Positions 13,632 to 25,777 of a DNA stretch of 64,000 nucleotides are shown here, piece by piece (within the stretch, counting starts at the first letter, position 1; each line of letters begins with the position of its first letter). Source of the DNA: Trichoplax adhaerens (Eukaryota > Placozoa > Uniplacotomia > Trichoplacea > Trichoplacidae); NCBI RefSeq assembly GCF_000150275.1, contig NW_002060945.1:6006575-6070574 (forward strand). The letters run 5' to 3'. The notes beneath the pieces are model-generated. The model searched no databases. It was not told where the DNA came from and saw nothing but the letters and a program-made list of their open reading frames with translations. The position numbers and the translations under genes were made by a program.

Positions 13632-14855
13632 ATGGCGTCTGATGGAGTCAAGATGAGGCAGGAGATGCCGCCCAAAGGTGGCTATCCCATGGTAGAATAT
13701 CAACGAAATTTGCCACGGAGAGGTGTCTCTGGAGCAGCAATGATCATTGGTAGTGCTGCAATTATGTCATTTGGATTCTATCTAGTAATTAAAGGCAATC
13801 GACATCGAAGGTAATTACTGTCGATATCTTGTTATGCTTTGTTGCACAGGAGGTAACCTGTAAGCTTGATCAATCAGAATAACCTACGGTAATACGAAGA
13901 ATTGCATAATACTGACGGTGATATTCTAACTTCTATTATTGTATGGCTGTTTCATTCCAACAATTTTATCCAAACTAGAAAGTGTTAGCACTTGCTACAA
14001 CGGTTTTACTACTTTAATACATACTCTTGATAATCAGGTCTACTTGATATACATTTGCACCTACATACACGTATGGACCATTGAACCTACTGTATAAACT
14101 TCTCTTATCCTACTCAACTACTATATAATTCTAATATTAATGATATTGTGAAGTACTTATGATCGAGTAAGTCATTCCTTCAGTATTTGACCAGAGTTCA
14201 AAGAAAAAGCTTTTTCTCTCACCTCAATGATATTGACCGTATCCAGATGATGTCCCGCCGTGGACTCTCATCAAATACGTGTACAGTAATATAATTCGTA
14301 CTGTAGATTCGCTAATTTTACTACATCTTTACATGGTGTCCTGCAGTTGCATCTATCTCATATTTAATACTTATAAGGATTGTCCAAGCTCAGTCTACTT
14401 TACAATAACGCGTCATTTTTGTCCTTAATAATCATCTAATAGAGTGCTAAAACAAGAAAGACTAGAAGCCAGACACTTTGTAAGGCCGTTAATACAAGCA
14501 GAAGAAGATAGAAGGTATGTACAGTATACTACTGTATACGGTATACAGCACTTACCGTATACCATCAAATGATTTGTTACTTTCCTTAGTGATATCAACA
14601 GTGTTCAATGAACCTGCTGAACATGGATAGTTTTAACTAATACAATATTAAAGTCTAATGAATAAATATTGATATCATACATCATCTTACCGCTATCTTA
14701 TTTATAACAATGGCAGAATACTTCGCCGTCTCAAATGTTTAGAATATGAGGAAGCGAAAATTATGCAGAATGTACCAGGATGGGTTATAGGTGAAAGTGT
14801 TTATCATACCGATCGATGGGTGCAGCCACCTGCTGAACAATTATCTAGATTTTGA
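13632..14855 (+). CDS. NDUFA13: NADH dehydrogenase (ubiquinone) 1 alpha subcomplex subunit 13 (GRIM-19), complete
   Basis: Exons 13632-13810, 14443-14514 and 14717-14855 join in frame to a 129-residue protein (human about 144). It is an accessory subunit of mitochondrial complex I; its animal orthologue is also known as GRIM-19. Diagnostic features: MPPKGGY near the N-terminus, the YQRNLPRRGVSG motif, one membrane segment at about residues 32-52 followed by basic KGNRHRR, a charged helix (VLKQERLEARHFVRPLIQAEE), and the C-terminal PGWVIGESVYHTDRWVQPP block. The start ATG at 13632 gives MASDGVKMRQEMPPKGG, matching the family's short N-terminus. The C-terminus is somewhat shorter than in vertebrates. 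It is divergently arranged with CSNK1G, and a GTAC-word cluster lies 260-430 bp upstream; GTAC words also occur in intron 2 at about 14519-14560. Confidence 0.96.
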
Positions 14856-15978
14856 GTTATTATTACGGTCGATATCATTTAGCTTATGGCTAAGTTAACC
14901 TCCCCTTGGAAGCTAATAGAAATTAAAATTGTTTTCTATGCCAATGATAAAATCAAATCTGTAAAGTTGATGTAAATTGTTGCTTGATGTTGACTTCATC
15001 TTCTGTCAACCGTTAAGATAAAGCCTTGCTGAGCTTTATAGGCCTGTTGATAAATCTTCATGTGATTTTTTATATGATCACCTTCTATCAAAATGGAAAT
15101 CCCTTACGGTATTTCAACGTCAACTTCCCAAATAAAAGCAGCTTTTATCGTATACAGAATCTGAGCATGCATAATACTACCTACCTGCATGGGGTTAAAT
15201 CTTCACTGTAGTTAACTTTAAAACCTGCTTAATTCTAGATGGGAGGGGTCGTCCTATACGGTACACTATTTTACATAGCAATTATATCATATGTGTCAGC
15301 AGCAGTTAATGCGTAAAATATTATTAATACCATTGCTTCAAAATATATAGTTGGCCCACTATCTCTGCCTTTTATATCTCGATATATTACATTGCATACC
15401 GCAGTACATGAACGTCAAGCAACAACTATAGTAATTAATAGTCATTGTACTTTAGAACAGTTCCTAATAGATAGTGCTTCAATAAAAACCTGAGAAAATC
15501 GCTCAAAAAGGATTAAGCTAAGGAATGGCATCAAGTTCGCTAACAATAACTTTATTCGTGATCACATGCATCACGTTAAAATACAAACATAAGTATAAAA
15601 CTATGTCCAATGGTATATGGAAGCATCAAAATAAAAATTTTCATTTCACGCCATCCGCACCTCATTATGACTTAGTGAGTAATTGCGAGCTTATCAATTC
15701 GTTAAACCTAATCATATCACAAGTGTAATAATGATTCGAGCATCGCTAGTTAACAGCTCAACGTCACTAAATAGAATTAGAATGGTTACTATTTCAAACA
15801 AATAATGAATTAAGAGTTATATGACTGGTATGTGTTCGTGTATTCTCATTTTGATTCTTTCAGTAAATGGCTTTATGTCATAGATCACAAATTTCTAATC
15901 TAGAGCACAATCTCTTATCCATCTGAAAGAAGTATATTTACCATAGAACAAAAGCAATTACTTGTTGTTATTCTATAT
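14856..15978. other. Convergent intergenic region between NDUFA13 and MYBBP1A, with a kinase-like relic
   Basis: Contains the 3' flanks of two converging genes. On the minus strand 15370-15393 reads NVIYRDIK, the protein-kinase catalytic loop, followed by divergent codons (see separate entry). Otherwise only short open frames without motifs (15026-15211, 15525-15728). Confidence 0.5.
15260..15400 (-). pseudogene. Possible relic of a casein kinase 1 gamma exon
   Basis: The minus strand at 15370-15393 encodes NVIYRDIK, exactly the catalytic-loop octapeptide of the intact CSNK1G gene 11.5 kb away (its exon at 3652-3886), with roughly 20 of 23 bases matching. The frame stays open downstream but does not continue with PENF or the DFG region, and no matching upstream or downstream kinase exon was found nearby. 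A decayed duplicate exon is the simplest explanation. The ends given are approximate, and chance similarity cannot be excluded. Confidence 0.3.
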
Positions 15979-18900
15979 TTAAGAGTTATTCGATAAAGCA
16001 TCTGTCGTAGTCTTCTTCCTTTTTCTTGAGCTAACTTGTTGAGGATTTCTATATAACATATTAATTAAATGCAAAAAAATAAAGAGTTAATTTTATATTA
16101 AGTCACTGACAGATTCCAAAATCTAATGGTAAACCAAACATGTACTATAGGATAGACAGCCCTTACCTAGCTATAGTTGATAGAATGTTTTTACATACGC
16201 CTTTAGAGTTTGCAAATTCTGATGAGCTTACTAGTTTCTCAAGGATGATTTTGATATCATTCAAATCACATGATCTGCAAGCCTGCATACGAATATTAAA
16301 TCGTAATAACGTTACAGACTGTCATATTATACCATTCATCTTTAACTACCACTGACCTCGGCATTATTTCTCACATAGTTGGCGTACTTCAATACTAGCT
16401 TCAAAAAATCCTTTAAATGTTTCTTCTTTAACTCTGATTTCATCTCTACGATTTCATTCAACATCTTAGAGATTTACAAAAGAGAAATATACACATACAA
16501 TTAAAATAATATTCTTAGCAATATGAGAATTCAATACAGAAATTTTCGCTTTATCCCTACCGATGTAAAAAGCGCTTCAATTTTATTGCAGTAATCATTA
16601 AATGATTTCTTAAGAAGATCCTACACAAAGATACGATAACAGCAAACATGATATTTTCGGTAATAAGGTTAGGCCTAATAATACGTCATAAAATATATGT
16701 GTAATTACATAAGGCTGGATAGCAGTTATAATTGCTGAAATTAGGATAGAAGCTTGTGCCTAAAATATTCGAGATACAGTAAAACATACGTCAATTTGAA
16801 GCTTACACGATAAATTTAATTTCCCTCGGTTTATAATTATTATATGAAATCGTGTAATACCTTCCTAAAGCTATTAATGCTATTTTGAAGATGGTACAGA
16901 AAATCTTCAGTTAGATCAAAAGATATTTCCTAAACCAAACGAACGTACATCCACATTAACTAATAGAAAGCTTATAAATATTTGTTACATCCCAACTTTA
17001 GTGCCAGCATACATGCAGCAATTTAATTTAGTTTTTACCGGGTATCGTCTGATCATTTCTGTACAGAAAGTAGTTGTGACTTTTGTTTTTCTATCAAATT
17101 AAAGAATAAATATTCAGTACATAAATTTTTTATTATACAGTCTAACTAAATAGCACCATGCGAAAGAGTTATTACTTGCTGGTCATGAAATCCTTGAGTA
17201 TAAGACGGAATGACGATTCTATGTGCTGCAATACACAACGGAGAAATGTTTCGTTGAGTCTTAGTAATTTACCCAAACATATCAAGTAACTTAACATGCA
17301 GTTTTAACCGGCATTTTTACGTTCATACGATTTTACGCCAAATTTACCGGTATCATATATTCTTTATTAGCATTCGATTGATTTTTCTTTGCTTGAGATT
17401 GTCGCCTTGTCTTTAATGGGGACAGTCCGATTTCTGGATTAATTCCTCGCAGAACACGTATCTGAAAATTTATCAATTTATCATAGCCATTAGATACGAT
17501 TTATACTATAGCTAAACAAATCGCAAATCAATTAGTCAGTAACAATATCCAAAATTCATGATGAAACTTACTAAGAAAAAATATATTATACTATTCGTCG
17601 CAAAAGTGGCCTGGGAAGAAGCTATATTTTATGTTAGTAATTAATTTACGATATGAAATGGTATTGATAACAGTGTTAAAATAATTTTTAATACATTTTA
17701 AAAGCTTGTCTGTAACTTCATTGAAGATCTCTACAGCATGATCAACATTCATTTTATCGCCACGGCAATACTATGAGGTATTAAAGAGAAAAAAAATATT
17801 GTTGACTATTTCATCACAGGTATTACCTGGATACACGTATACTTTAGCGAGCCTATTATAACATACATCTTGAATTTTGCATAGCTTATTTTTTAATATG
17901 CTTCCCGTTCTTTCGATGAATTCTTTATTGTCTTTACTCTTAGAAGTTGTAGTTATACTCAATAATGGGAGGACTAGGTCCTATAAAAGCATAATTATTC
18001 CTTAAATTTAACAATTACCTGAACATGGGAATTGAACATAACAATATGCGCGTAACTTACCACAATTAAAGGACTAGATGGACATTGCTTAATGAATACT
18101 TCGATAAGATCCAGAACTCTAAAATAATTTACAGATTAATGAATTACCGAATGTTAAACTGATAGCTGCACTTATCACACTTAAATGTTTTAGTAAAAAT
18201 AACGACTAACCTTAGCTTGTAATACATGATTGTGCGCTTGGTTTCTAAAAACGATAAAAAGATACTGTACCTTAAGCAAATCTTACATGAAATACAAACT
18301 TGAGAAGTGAAAGAAACACTAATATCCTGCTGGATAAAATTTTATACATTACATTATACCTTTTTTTGCTTTTCCATGACTTGCTAACTCTAATCGTTTC
18401 TTGAAAGCGGCAGAAAGAGCATCATCAAGTTTTAGCATTGTTTCGTCATCATAATCTGACAGACTTGCATCGCTGTCATCCTGTACCAAAAGGCTGATGA
18501 CGTTAGTCATACACAAACAACAATCATATACCGTAGTATTGAAACTATCATCCTTATTATTTCCCTATTCCAAGCAAGGATACATTTACATTATATTAAT
18601 TGATTGTTAAGATTCAACAGGCAAATTTACCTCCATGTCATCAGCGGCATCACCTAAAGCAGTACGGACTTCCTGTCGAAATCCTTCATCTATCGTTTCA
18701 GTTTCTTCCTCACTTGATTCCTCTTCATCATTTGATTCCTCTTTATTACTTAATTCTTCATCAAGCTGAAATAGTAAAACGATTGGTTGAACCGATAATT
18801 ATACCAATGATGAATCATTGGAAATTCGTATAATTTATAGCTGTGGATTGTATGGTATATAATACAATGTGCAAAAGTTGTACATTAATGCAGTGCGTTT

Positions 18901-21900
18901 CTTACAGATTCAGCTTCGTCATCGTCTTGGAAACCTATATTCCAGAGTTCGAAAAACATAAAATTCATGCACTTTTCTATATTTAATATAAGGAAAATTT
19001 AAAGAATTTCCTCATACCTGATACAACTTCTACAGAAGATTCTTGACCCATTTCATTTTTAGGATCGATGATCTTCGAACGTAAGCAATTAATTGATTTT
19101 AGAAACAACGCTAAATCATTAAATTATAAAATTTCAACCACGAAAGATATGAAACTCACATCAGTTATAGATTTTAAGCCATCAGAAGTCAAGTGATTGC
19201 AAATAAGTTGAAATACGCTATTGCATAATGATCGTAGCATGCTAGATGGGTACGTCATAAGGCTAAGTAGGATCTCAGTCAAAACTTCAATCCATAGTGG
19301 TTCTATCGTGATATATAAAGTAATTAATTATGAGTTACATAAAGACAATATAACGTATAGGAAAATACAAGCTAAATTATATAAACCATTACATCTAACA
19401 AATACAGGTAATTAATCGATCAATCAATCAGCCTGATCTTACCTTTCTTTTTGCTATTAGCTTGTTTCTTTGCAGATAATTTATTATAGCAGACTTGCAA
19501 TTCCTACAAAACAGATACCTCAGTTATATTCAACAAATGACAAAATAAAATTGTAATCGGGTATAAAATGTATTTGAAAACTTAAGAATACACACTTTAA
19601 TTAGTTCAATAGAATTCTCGGTATTTTCAAAGATTGTAAGACCAAGATGAGAAAATAATACTTCAAAAGCAATACTTTCAGGTTTATTATCTTTAATAGA
19701 CTAATAAACAAATAAGAAATAAAAACGAGTAGGTCATTAATCTCTAAACGTTGTAATCCGGGATATCGCAACAGTTAAACATGTATAGATATTAATACGT
19801 ACTTTTTCGTGAATTCTTTTAATGATTGAGATTAAGTCATTGACGATATCATTTATCTAACCGCATAAAACAAAGTATTGTTTAACAAAATTCTAATAAT
19901 AATAATAATAATTGCTAAGAGAAGATGTTGCCGTACCGAATTAGAGTGCTCGACTGATTCAATTAATTTACATTCCTGTTGATACAATTCCTATCACAGT
20001 AGATGATATAATTAACGATTAAATTATTAAAGTAAATAATATGAGATAAGCCTAATCGCAAAATTCGCATTACTCTAGTTAGCAATAAGATTTCATATCC
20101 CCAGTAAAATCCGTTACTCATTCGACCAGCCATTGGAAGCTGCTTTGGAGCACGTTTATTTGTTACGGAAGAAGTCGAATCAGAACAGCGGTTTGATAAT
20201 TCGGCTAATGCACTTTGTAGACGTTCGCATAATACTTTCCTAACGACTTCCGAAATTTCCACAGCCTAAGGAGGAGCATCAATAAATACCAAAGATATAA
20301 TTACAATTTGACTTAAATTGGTTATTAATTATGAGTGGCTTAATTTTAATGCCTTACCTTAATTGAATCGTCAATATCATTAGTGGTTGTAAAAAATGAA
20401 TGAAATAATAAAAATTTTAAAACATCTACCACCCAACTTTCGTCAGTTGTTGATAACTTGTAGGACTTCATCAACGCTAACATCTGGACATAAAAAGAAA
20501 CGGTAAGAAACAAAATCTGCTAGTAAGGACTGAAGGTAACTTCCTACTTGATTTGCGACCCATATTCTTGACTGCTCTAGTCCACATTTTTCCCTGTTCA
20601 TTAAAACGATAACAGCATTATAATAGATATACATGCACACAAATATTTCGTACTATCAGCTACAAACCACCTACGTTGCCTGAAAAATAGTTTCATATCC
20701 AAAATTGAAGACGCTCTTTATCATTGAAAGATACGCCAACAAAGATTTCGACTGCATCTAGCAAGCCGCAAAGAGATTCGATATCTTTATTAATAACAGA
20801 CGTGTGAAATTCATGTTTCAAATATATCGTACCTTAGCAACAATTGACTGTACAGTTTTGGTATGGGTGATACTATCAAAATTGATATGACCCTGACTAA
20901 AGGTTAAATTGATAAAATTGAATGGGTTAAATTTTTGCATTCGCATGTCATATCTTCCACATGAAAGTTTTCTTTAAGTGAACAAATATAAATCATAAGG
21001 AAATCACTCACTTGCTAATAAGTTGCTTAACAATATGAAAAGATAGGAGTGAATCGTCCTTTTCAGCAAAATTTTCAAGAAATGTAGCCTAATTTCCAAA
21101 TCAGTGTCAATTAAGATATTAGGTACATCAACTAACTAATAACCTGTATTAGAATATCGTTTCAGACAATTTGAAGTGAAAATGACAGACCAAATGCTTA
21201 GCCGCATCATACAGATAGGCTTTAGTTGAGGATAACGAATTGATAAATGTCCGTAAAAACTCCTTAGATAGTACCACGTTAACCTAAGAATAGTAAATTG
21301 AATTTGAAAATCACTTACTAACGAACTAATCAAAATATAAATTCGATAGTGCAATTTATCGAAAGTAATAAATAAGAATTAAATGTTTTGTAAATTGCAT
21401 TTTATTGCATGTATTGCCTGATCATCGCCTATTTTCGGTATAATGGCTTGGACGATCTTAAAGACTAAAAACTTTCGCTCGTGACTTGAACTTAGTAAAA
21501 CATCTGCAAAAGATAAAAGCCACGTATACCGGAACATATTTACTATTCATTTATGGACCTCATGGATAATGATACATCTTACTTACTATTTATAACTGTA
21601 TCCCAGAATGTGGCTAGCACGGAAAAGGAATTTTTTATATTATCGAATAAAAAATCTAAAACTTCTCCCCAGATGTTATGTACGCGTGGATGTGTATATG
21701 TTGAATCCTACAGATTTTACGAATCGGTTGAACATTAGCAATTTCCTATAAATCATCCATTCATTTGGTACTTTTTCTATGTAAGCAGTGTTTTAAATTA
21801 GCCAATAAGAAATTGCTATGATCGGGATGATTTACTGGTATATATGATAATATTGATTATATGACATGGCGAAATTGCAGTAGCATCGTTCCTACCTTTA

Positions 21901-24863
21901 GAATATCAGCCATCTTTGCATAATTTTTAGTATCAAATACTGGTGTATCACCCCAATCTTTTGATAAGAGTTTCTGATATGGCTTGTTCTAGAAATTATA
22001 ATTATGCGCTATGATGAACCGTGTATACATACATGGTTAAGCTTATTGCGATAATAGTGCTTATAATGATTAACAAAACTGCTGTTAACGCAATTTTCTC
22101 CTATTATGACTAAGTGTTACATGGCGTAGCATTTGGAGACGATAACGTTTGTAGCGTCTCATAAGATATAGTCCAGTTTACTCATAATATGATATACCAT
22201 GGTAGCAATGGATGAGGATATGTGGATTTAACTGGGTAATAGCACCATTGCAAGCTGTTAGTGTATGAGTAATTGCGACTAAAATCATAATTACTCTACC
22301 ATTCATTACCTTATATGCTTTCTCGATGCAAAGAACAACCATTAGAGCCTCAGGTGTCGTTTCATTCCATCCTTTCTGAAGATCAGTTTGTAAAATAGGT
22401 GCAATATGCCTTACAAATAGCTTAAAAGGGACCTATTTAATAAATTATCATAAATTTTATCACGATGCAGATTTATAGAACCTGTAATAGTGACACTACG
22501 TGAAACACTAGATTGCGATTTTATTACCTTTTTAATTATATCAACAATTCCTGTAATAGCAATCTCTCGTATATAATTTTTCTCTTTGCTTAATTGGAAC
22601 AAATTCTTTGTCACCAGAACCAAGTCATTAGCATCGGCTTCCTACAATATTAAAACAGATAGGAGCTCTTTATTGGAAAATTTAGATTCTTACAAAATAT
22701 ATAATAAGATTAAATTACTTACAGTTCTCATATCAACTGTCAGTAAATTATCTAGCAGAGACATCTAAGCTACACGATAGTTTGTACATACGATACGGTA
22801 TTTTTATAACCTTGCCAGCTATGGTAAGTACTGATACGCCAGAAGACTTACTTTATCTTATATTTACGAACGTTGCTTTGATATCAATTTAATAAGTACG
22901 ATAGAATGCTAGTAAAGCCTTCGTGGTAAATTATGTAGGAATATTGAAGTATGGAAGCTGTTACATTATATTGCTATAGCGATAGGCTAATTAAATTTTT
23001 AGATTGTTGCATTTTATACTAATTCAGTAGTCTATGAGCTACGTTATTCACCATATGATTCAGGAGCAATGGCTCAATTAGGTAATAAATAGATCTACTA
23101 TTAACGTACCGTAAGATCAAATGTAATCGTACGTTAATTAGTATTTAATACCCGTAGTGATCATGACCAAGTAGTAAGTAACTACTTAAGATAGATAGAT
23201 TTATGCTTGAATTAATATTTGGTTATAATTATTTAAAATATTTAATAACACTCGTATATTGTACGAGTATAATATTAACGATTAAATAACAATATTTTTT
23301 TATGATTCTAGTAACTAACGTGGAAATGTTCTATGATTACATTTATTAATGAAAAGAATTAGACGAACCATATGATATAGTCTACCGGAAGAAATAATGC
23401 ATAAGTTCACGAAGACTTGGCCAATGTAGTTATTTCTTTTCTCCTAATAGGATAATTACGACAATAATGCATTCATTACTCATTAAATTACGGCTACTTA
23501 AGTATTGAACTACTAACGTATCAATGCACAACTTACTGGATAATACTATATATTAAGTATTCAAGCATCAACTTTTCGATATTACAATATGATTGCAAGT
23601 ACTCTAACCTCACTCTTAGCTGAATGGGTAACAATTAAATGTTCGGAAGACAGATGCAAGACACTTTCTATGGATACCTCGCGGAACTGTTTCAGTACCT
23701 GCCAATAAAATTAATCAATCAATCAATAGAAACTGAATGAGCTATCGGTAGTATAAAATGACGTAACTGGTTTACACATGTATAACTCACGTACTTCTGC
23801 AAGTAATGTAGAAAAGCCAAGTCTTGCAGCTTTCCTAAAGGATCCAAGACCTTTAACTAATCGCTGTACGGTATACTGGAGTTCGTTGCATAGCCGTTTG
23901 TCCAGCTAAAACAACATTATTAGACAAGATAGTTAATGCTCTATTGCAGAAATAGCTAAACTTCATTTATAAATGCTTTGATAAAGATGTTTTGCATTTG
24001 AGATATCTCTATGAACGCATCGTAGTTTATCTGATTACAACGTTCATAGGCTAACAGTAGTGCTTATAAGTTATCATTCCACTCGAGGTGAAATCAGCAC
24101 TGTACTTTGGATAATGCGGTCCGGTGAGATAGCGTACTGTATGAACATTAATTCATTATCATGAGGTCAACGATGTTGGTACAAGTACATCAGTATTCAT
24201 TCTCTAAACAGTTATTATTTATCGACAGTATTATGAAAAGAGAGCATTCATTGATGGAAAGATATCTACATGTATGTAATGTAATACGAGAGAATAATTG
24301 ATTATGCACTTTTAGTAGAAGAAATTCCTAGACCTTATCATAGTAATCATGCAATGTTAAATTATACTCATGCACAAACATGCGCGAATGTATGGCGCAG
24401 CGAAAAGCTGCAAACCAGGAAGGAACTATATGAAATGAAATTAGAACTACTGTCAACGTAATATCGTTCTTACTTTAATACTCCTCATCAGCTATGAGCT
24501 ACTATCCACATTTGAGAAAATGACAGTGTAGATATGCAGAAATATACTAAGGTACAAGGCTCATTACAGTTATTCGATGATTTCTTATTATAGCACATTG
24601 TATGTTAATGCAAATTTCGGTAAGCAGGATTTTCAATGCTAATGTAGCAATAATTGAAATTCATTATTACAATGTAACGTTAGTGTTGATACCTGCATGT
24701 TAGGCTGCTTTTGCTCGCTGTATTCTTTCTGCAGTCGTAAGACTACTGTAAGAATGTTTTCAGCAGATAGCAACCTTTCGTCTTCATCAACAGATGCTAA
24801 GGTCCAGAAATAGGGTAAGATGTCATTCTGTGCATCACTATTAAGGCGTACTTTCTTAGCCAT
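15979..24863 (-). CDS. MYBBP1A: MYBBP1A / POL5-family nucleolar protein (DNA polymerase phi), 38 exons
   Basis: Family members are nucleolar HEAT-repeat-like proteins acting in rRNA gene transcription; despite the name they are not polymerases. Exons: 24693-24863, 23795-23905, 23609-23698, 22811-22846, 22528-22641, 22310-22432, 21896-21988, 21587-21707, 21418-21503, 21191-21283, 21012-21088, 20833-20896, 20675-20757, 20548-20593, 20358-20483, 20074-20265, 19937-19975, 19803-19856, 19596-19700, 19443-19503, 19160-19302, 19018-19072, 18906-18934, 18631-18765, 18360-18480, 18211-18244, 18061-18118, 17843-17980, 17672-17770, 17572-17610, 17348-17461, 17176-17225, 17039-17090, 16861-16929, 16561-16620, 16357-16464, 16167-16282, 15979-16048; about 1124 residues (human about 1328). 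Family landmarks: FWTLASVDEDERL, HPRVHNIWGEVLDFL, GHINFDSITHTKTVQS, FLLFHSFF, EPLWIEVLTEILLSLM, an acidic stretch (exons 22-25) then IDEGFRQEV, VLDLIEVFIKQ, and C-terminal basic RKRKK. One intron uses a GC donor (exon 21418-21503); the donors after 21191-21283 and 17672-17770 are weak and those ends are tentative. Confidence 0.9.
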
Positions 24864-25777
24864 TTTGAATTCGTTGAAGGAGATACAAGATGTAGTGACC
24901 TCAACCGGAGCAGGTGACGTGCAATTCTTCAACCTTTTTGGTGTCAGCTCAAAGCAGAATCTGCAGTACTGTCCTATACAGTAGTACCAAAGCAGTACCG
25001 AGTCCTATACTGTGCTAACCAAATCATTGTGACCACAGTGGTTAACTTAGTACAGTACTAGTAGGGGGCAGATCGCGACTCACGTGCCTCATTCTGCTGT
25101 ACAATGTACAGTACCATCTTTTACAGTACTGTATACTGTGCACGAGTGACTTCTACTGTATACTGTACTGTACTGTAGAGTAAATTCATCTTATTAGGAG
25201 TTTCCGATTGCTAACTGCAACGTGGCTATTCGCCATTATAGCATTTCATAGATCTCTTGCATCTTTCGTGCATTTACCATTTACTGAATTCAGTTTAGTT
25301 AATGCACTACGTAGTACAAAGGCATTGAGAACAAGCCAAATCGTTGCAAACATACAAAAATTTTAATATTTCTCAGCGGCATCTAGCTGGTTTTATCGCT
25401 GGGTTTCGGCGTCAAACTATCGTTCGGTCAAATTTGTTCGATTTGACTGAAATAATCGTCTTCCTGGTGTAAAACGGTATCGTTCATAAACGTAAATTAA
25501 TGACATAGTAACAAAAATAGACTGATTTCACTCAACTTAGCAACAACAGATTAACATTTTCATATGGTTAACCGCTGATGCAACGCCCTCTTTCCGTCGA
25601 AAACCGAAATCTAGACCGACTACTATAGAGTTGATGATAATAATAATTTTTAGAGATAAGAACTCAAGAAACTCATTCATTCATGCGATACTTGAGAATT
25701 TAGTACTGTTAATGTAGCTGTAACAGTAGAGAGATGATTCCTATTGATGTACCGCAGATTTACTCTTCCATTCAACA
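24864..25777. promoter_or_regulatory. Head-to-head intergenic region between MYBBP1A and NAGLU
   Basis: 914 bp separate the two divergent start codons (24863 minus, 25778 plus), so this stretch must hold both promoters. The MYBBP1A-proximal part (24961-25179) is dense in GTAC-type words; the NAGLU-proximal half is ordinary AT-rich sequence. No canonical core promoter elements can be asserted. The MYBBP1A frame is open to 24932 but without an upstream ATG. Confidence 0.6.
24961..25179. repeat. GTAC-centred palindromic word cluster upstream of MYBBP1A
   Basis: Many overlapping copies of CAGTACTGT, TACAGTAC, TACTGTAC and GTACAATGTACAGTAC within 220 bp, beginning about 100 bp upstream of the MYBBP1A start codon. 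Confidence 0.75.

Noticed and set aside
17333-17347. In-frame TAA ending MYBBP1A at 17333
   Set aside because: A CCG|GTAAAT donor precedes it and seven further in-phase exons down to 15979 match the family's C-terminal half and basic tail.
21553-21738. Plus-strand frame within MYBBP1A
   Set aside because: Antisense to the exon encoding HPRVHNIWGEVLDFL.
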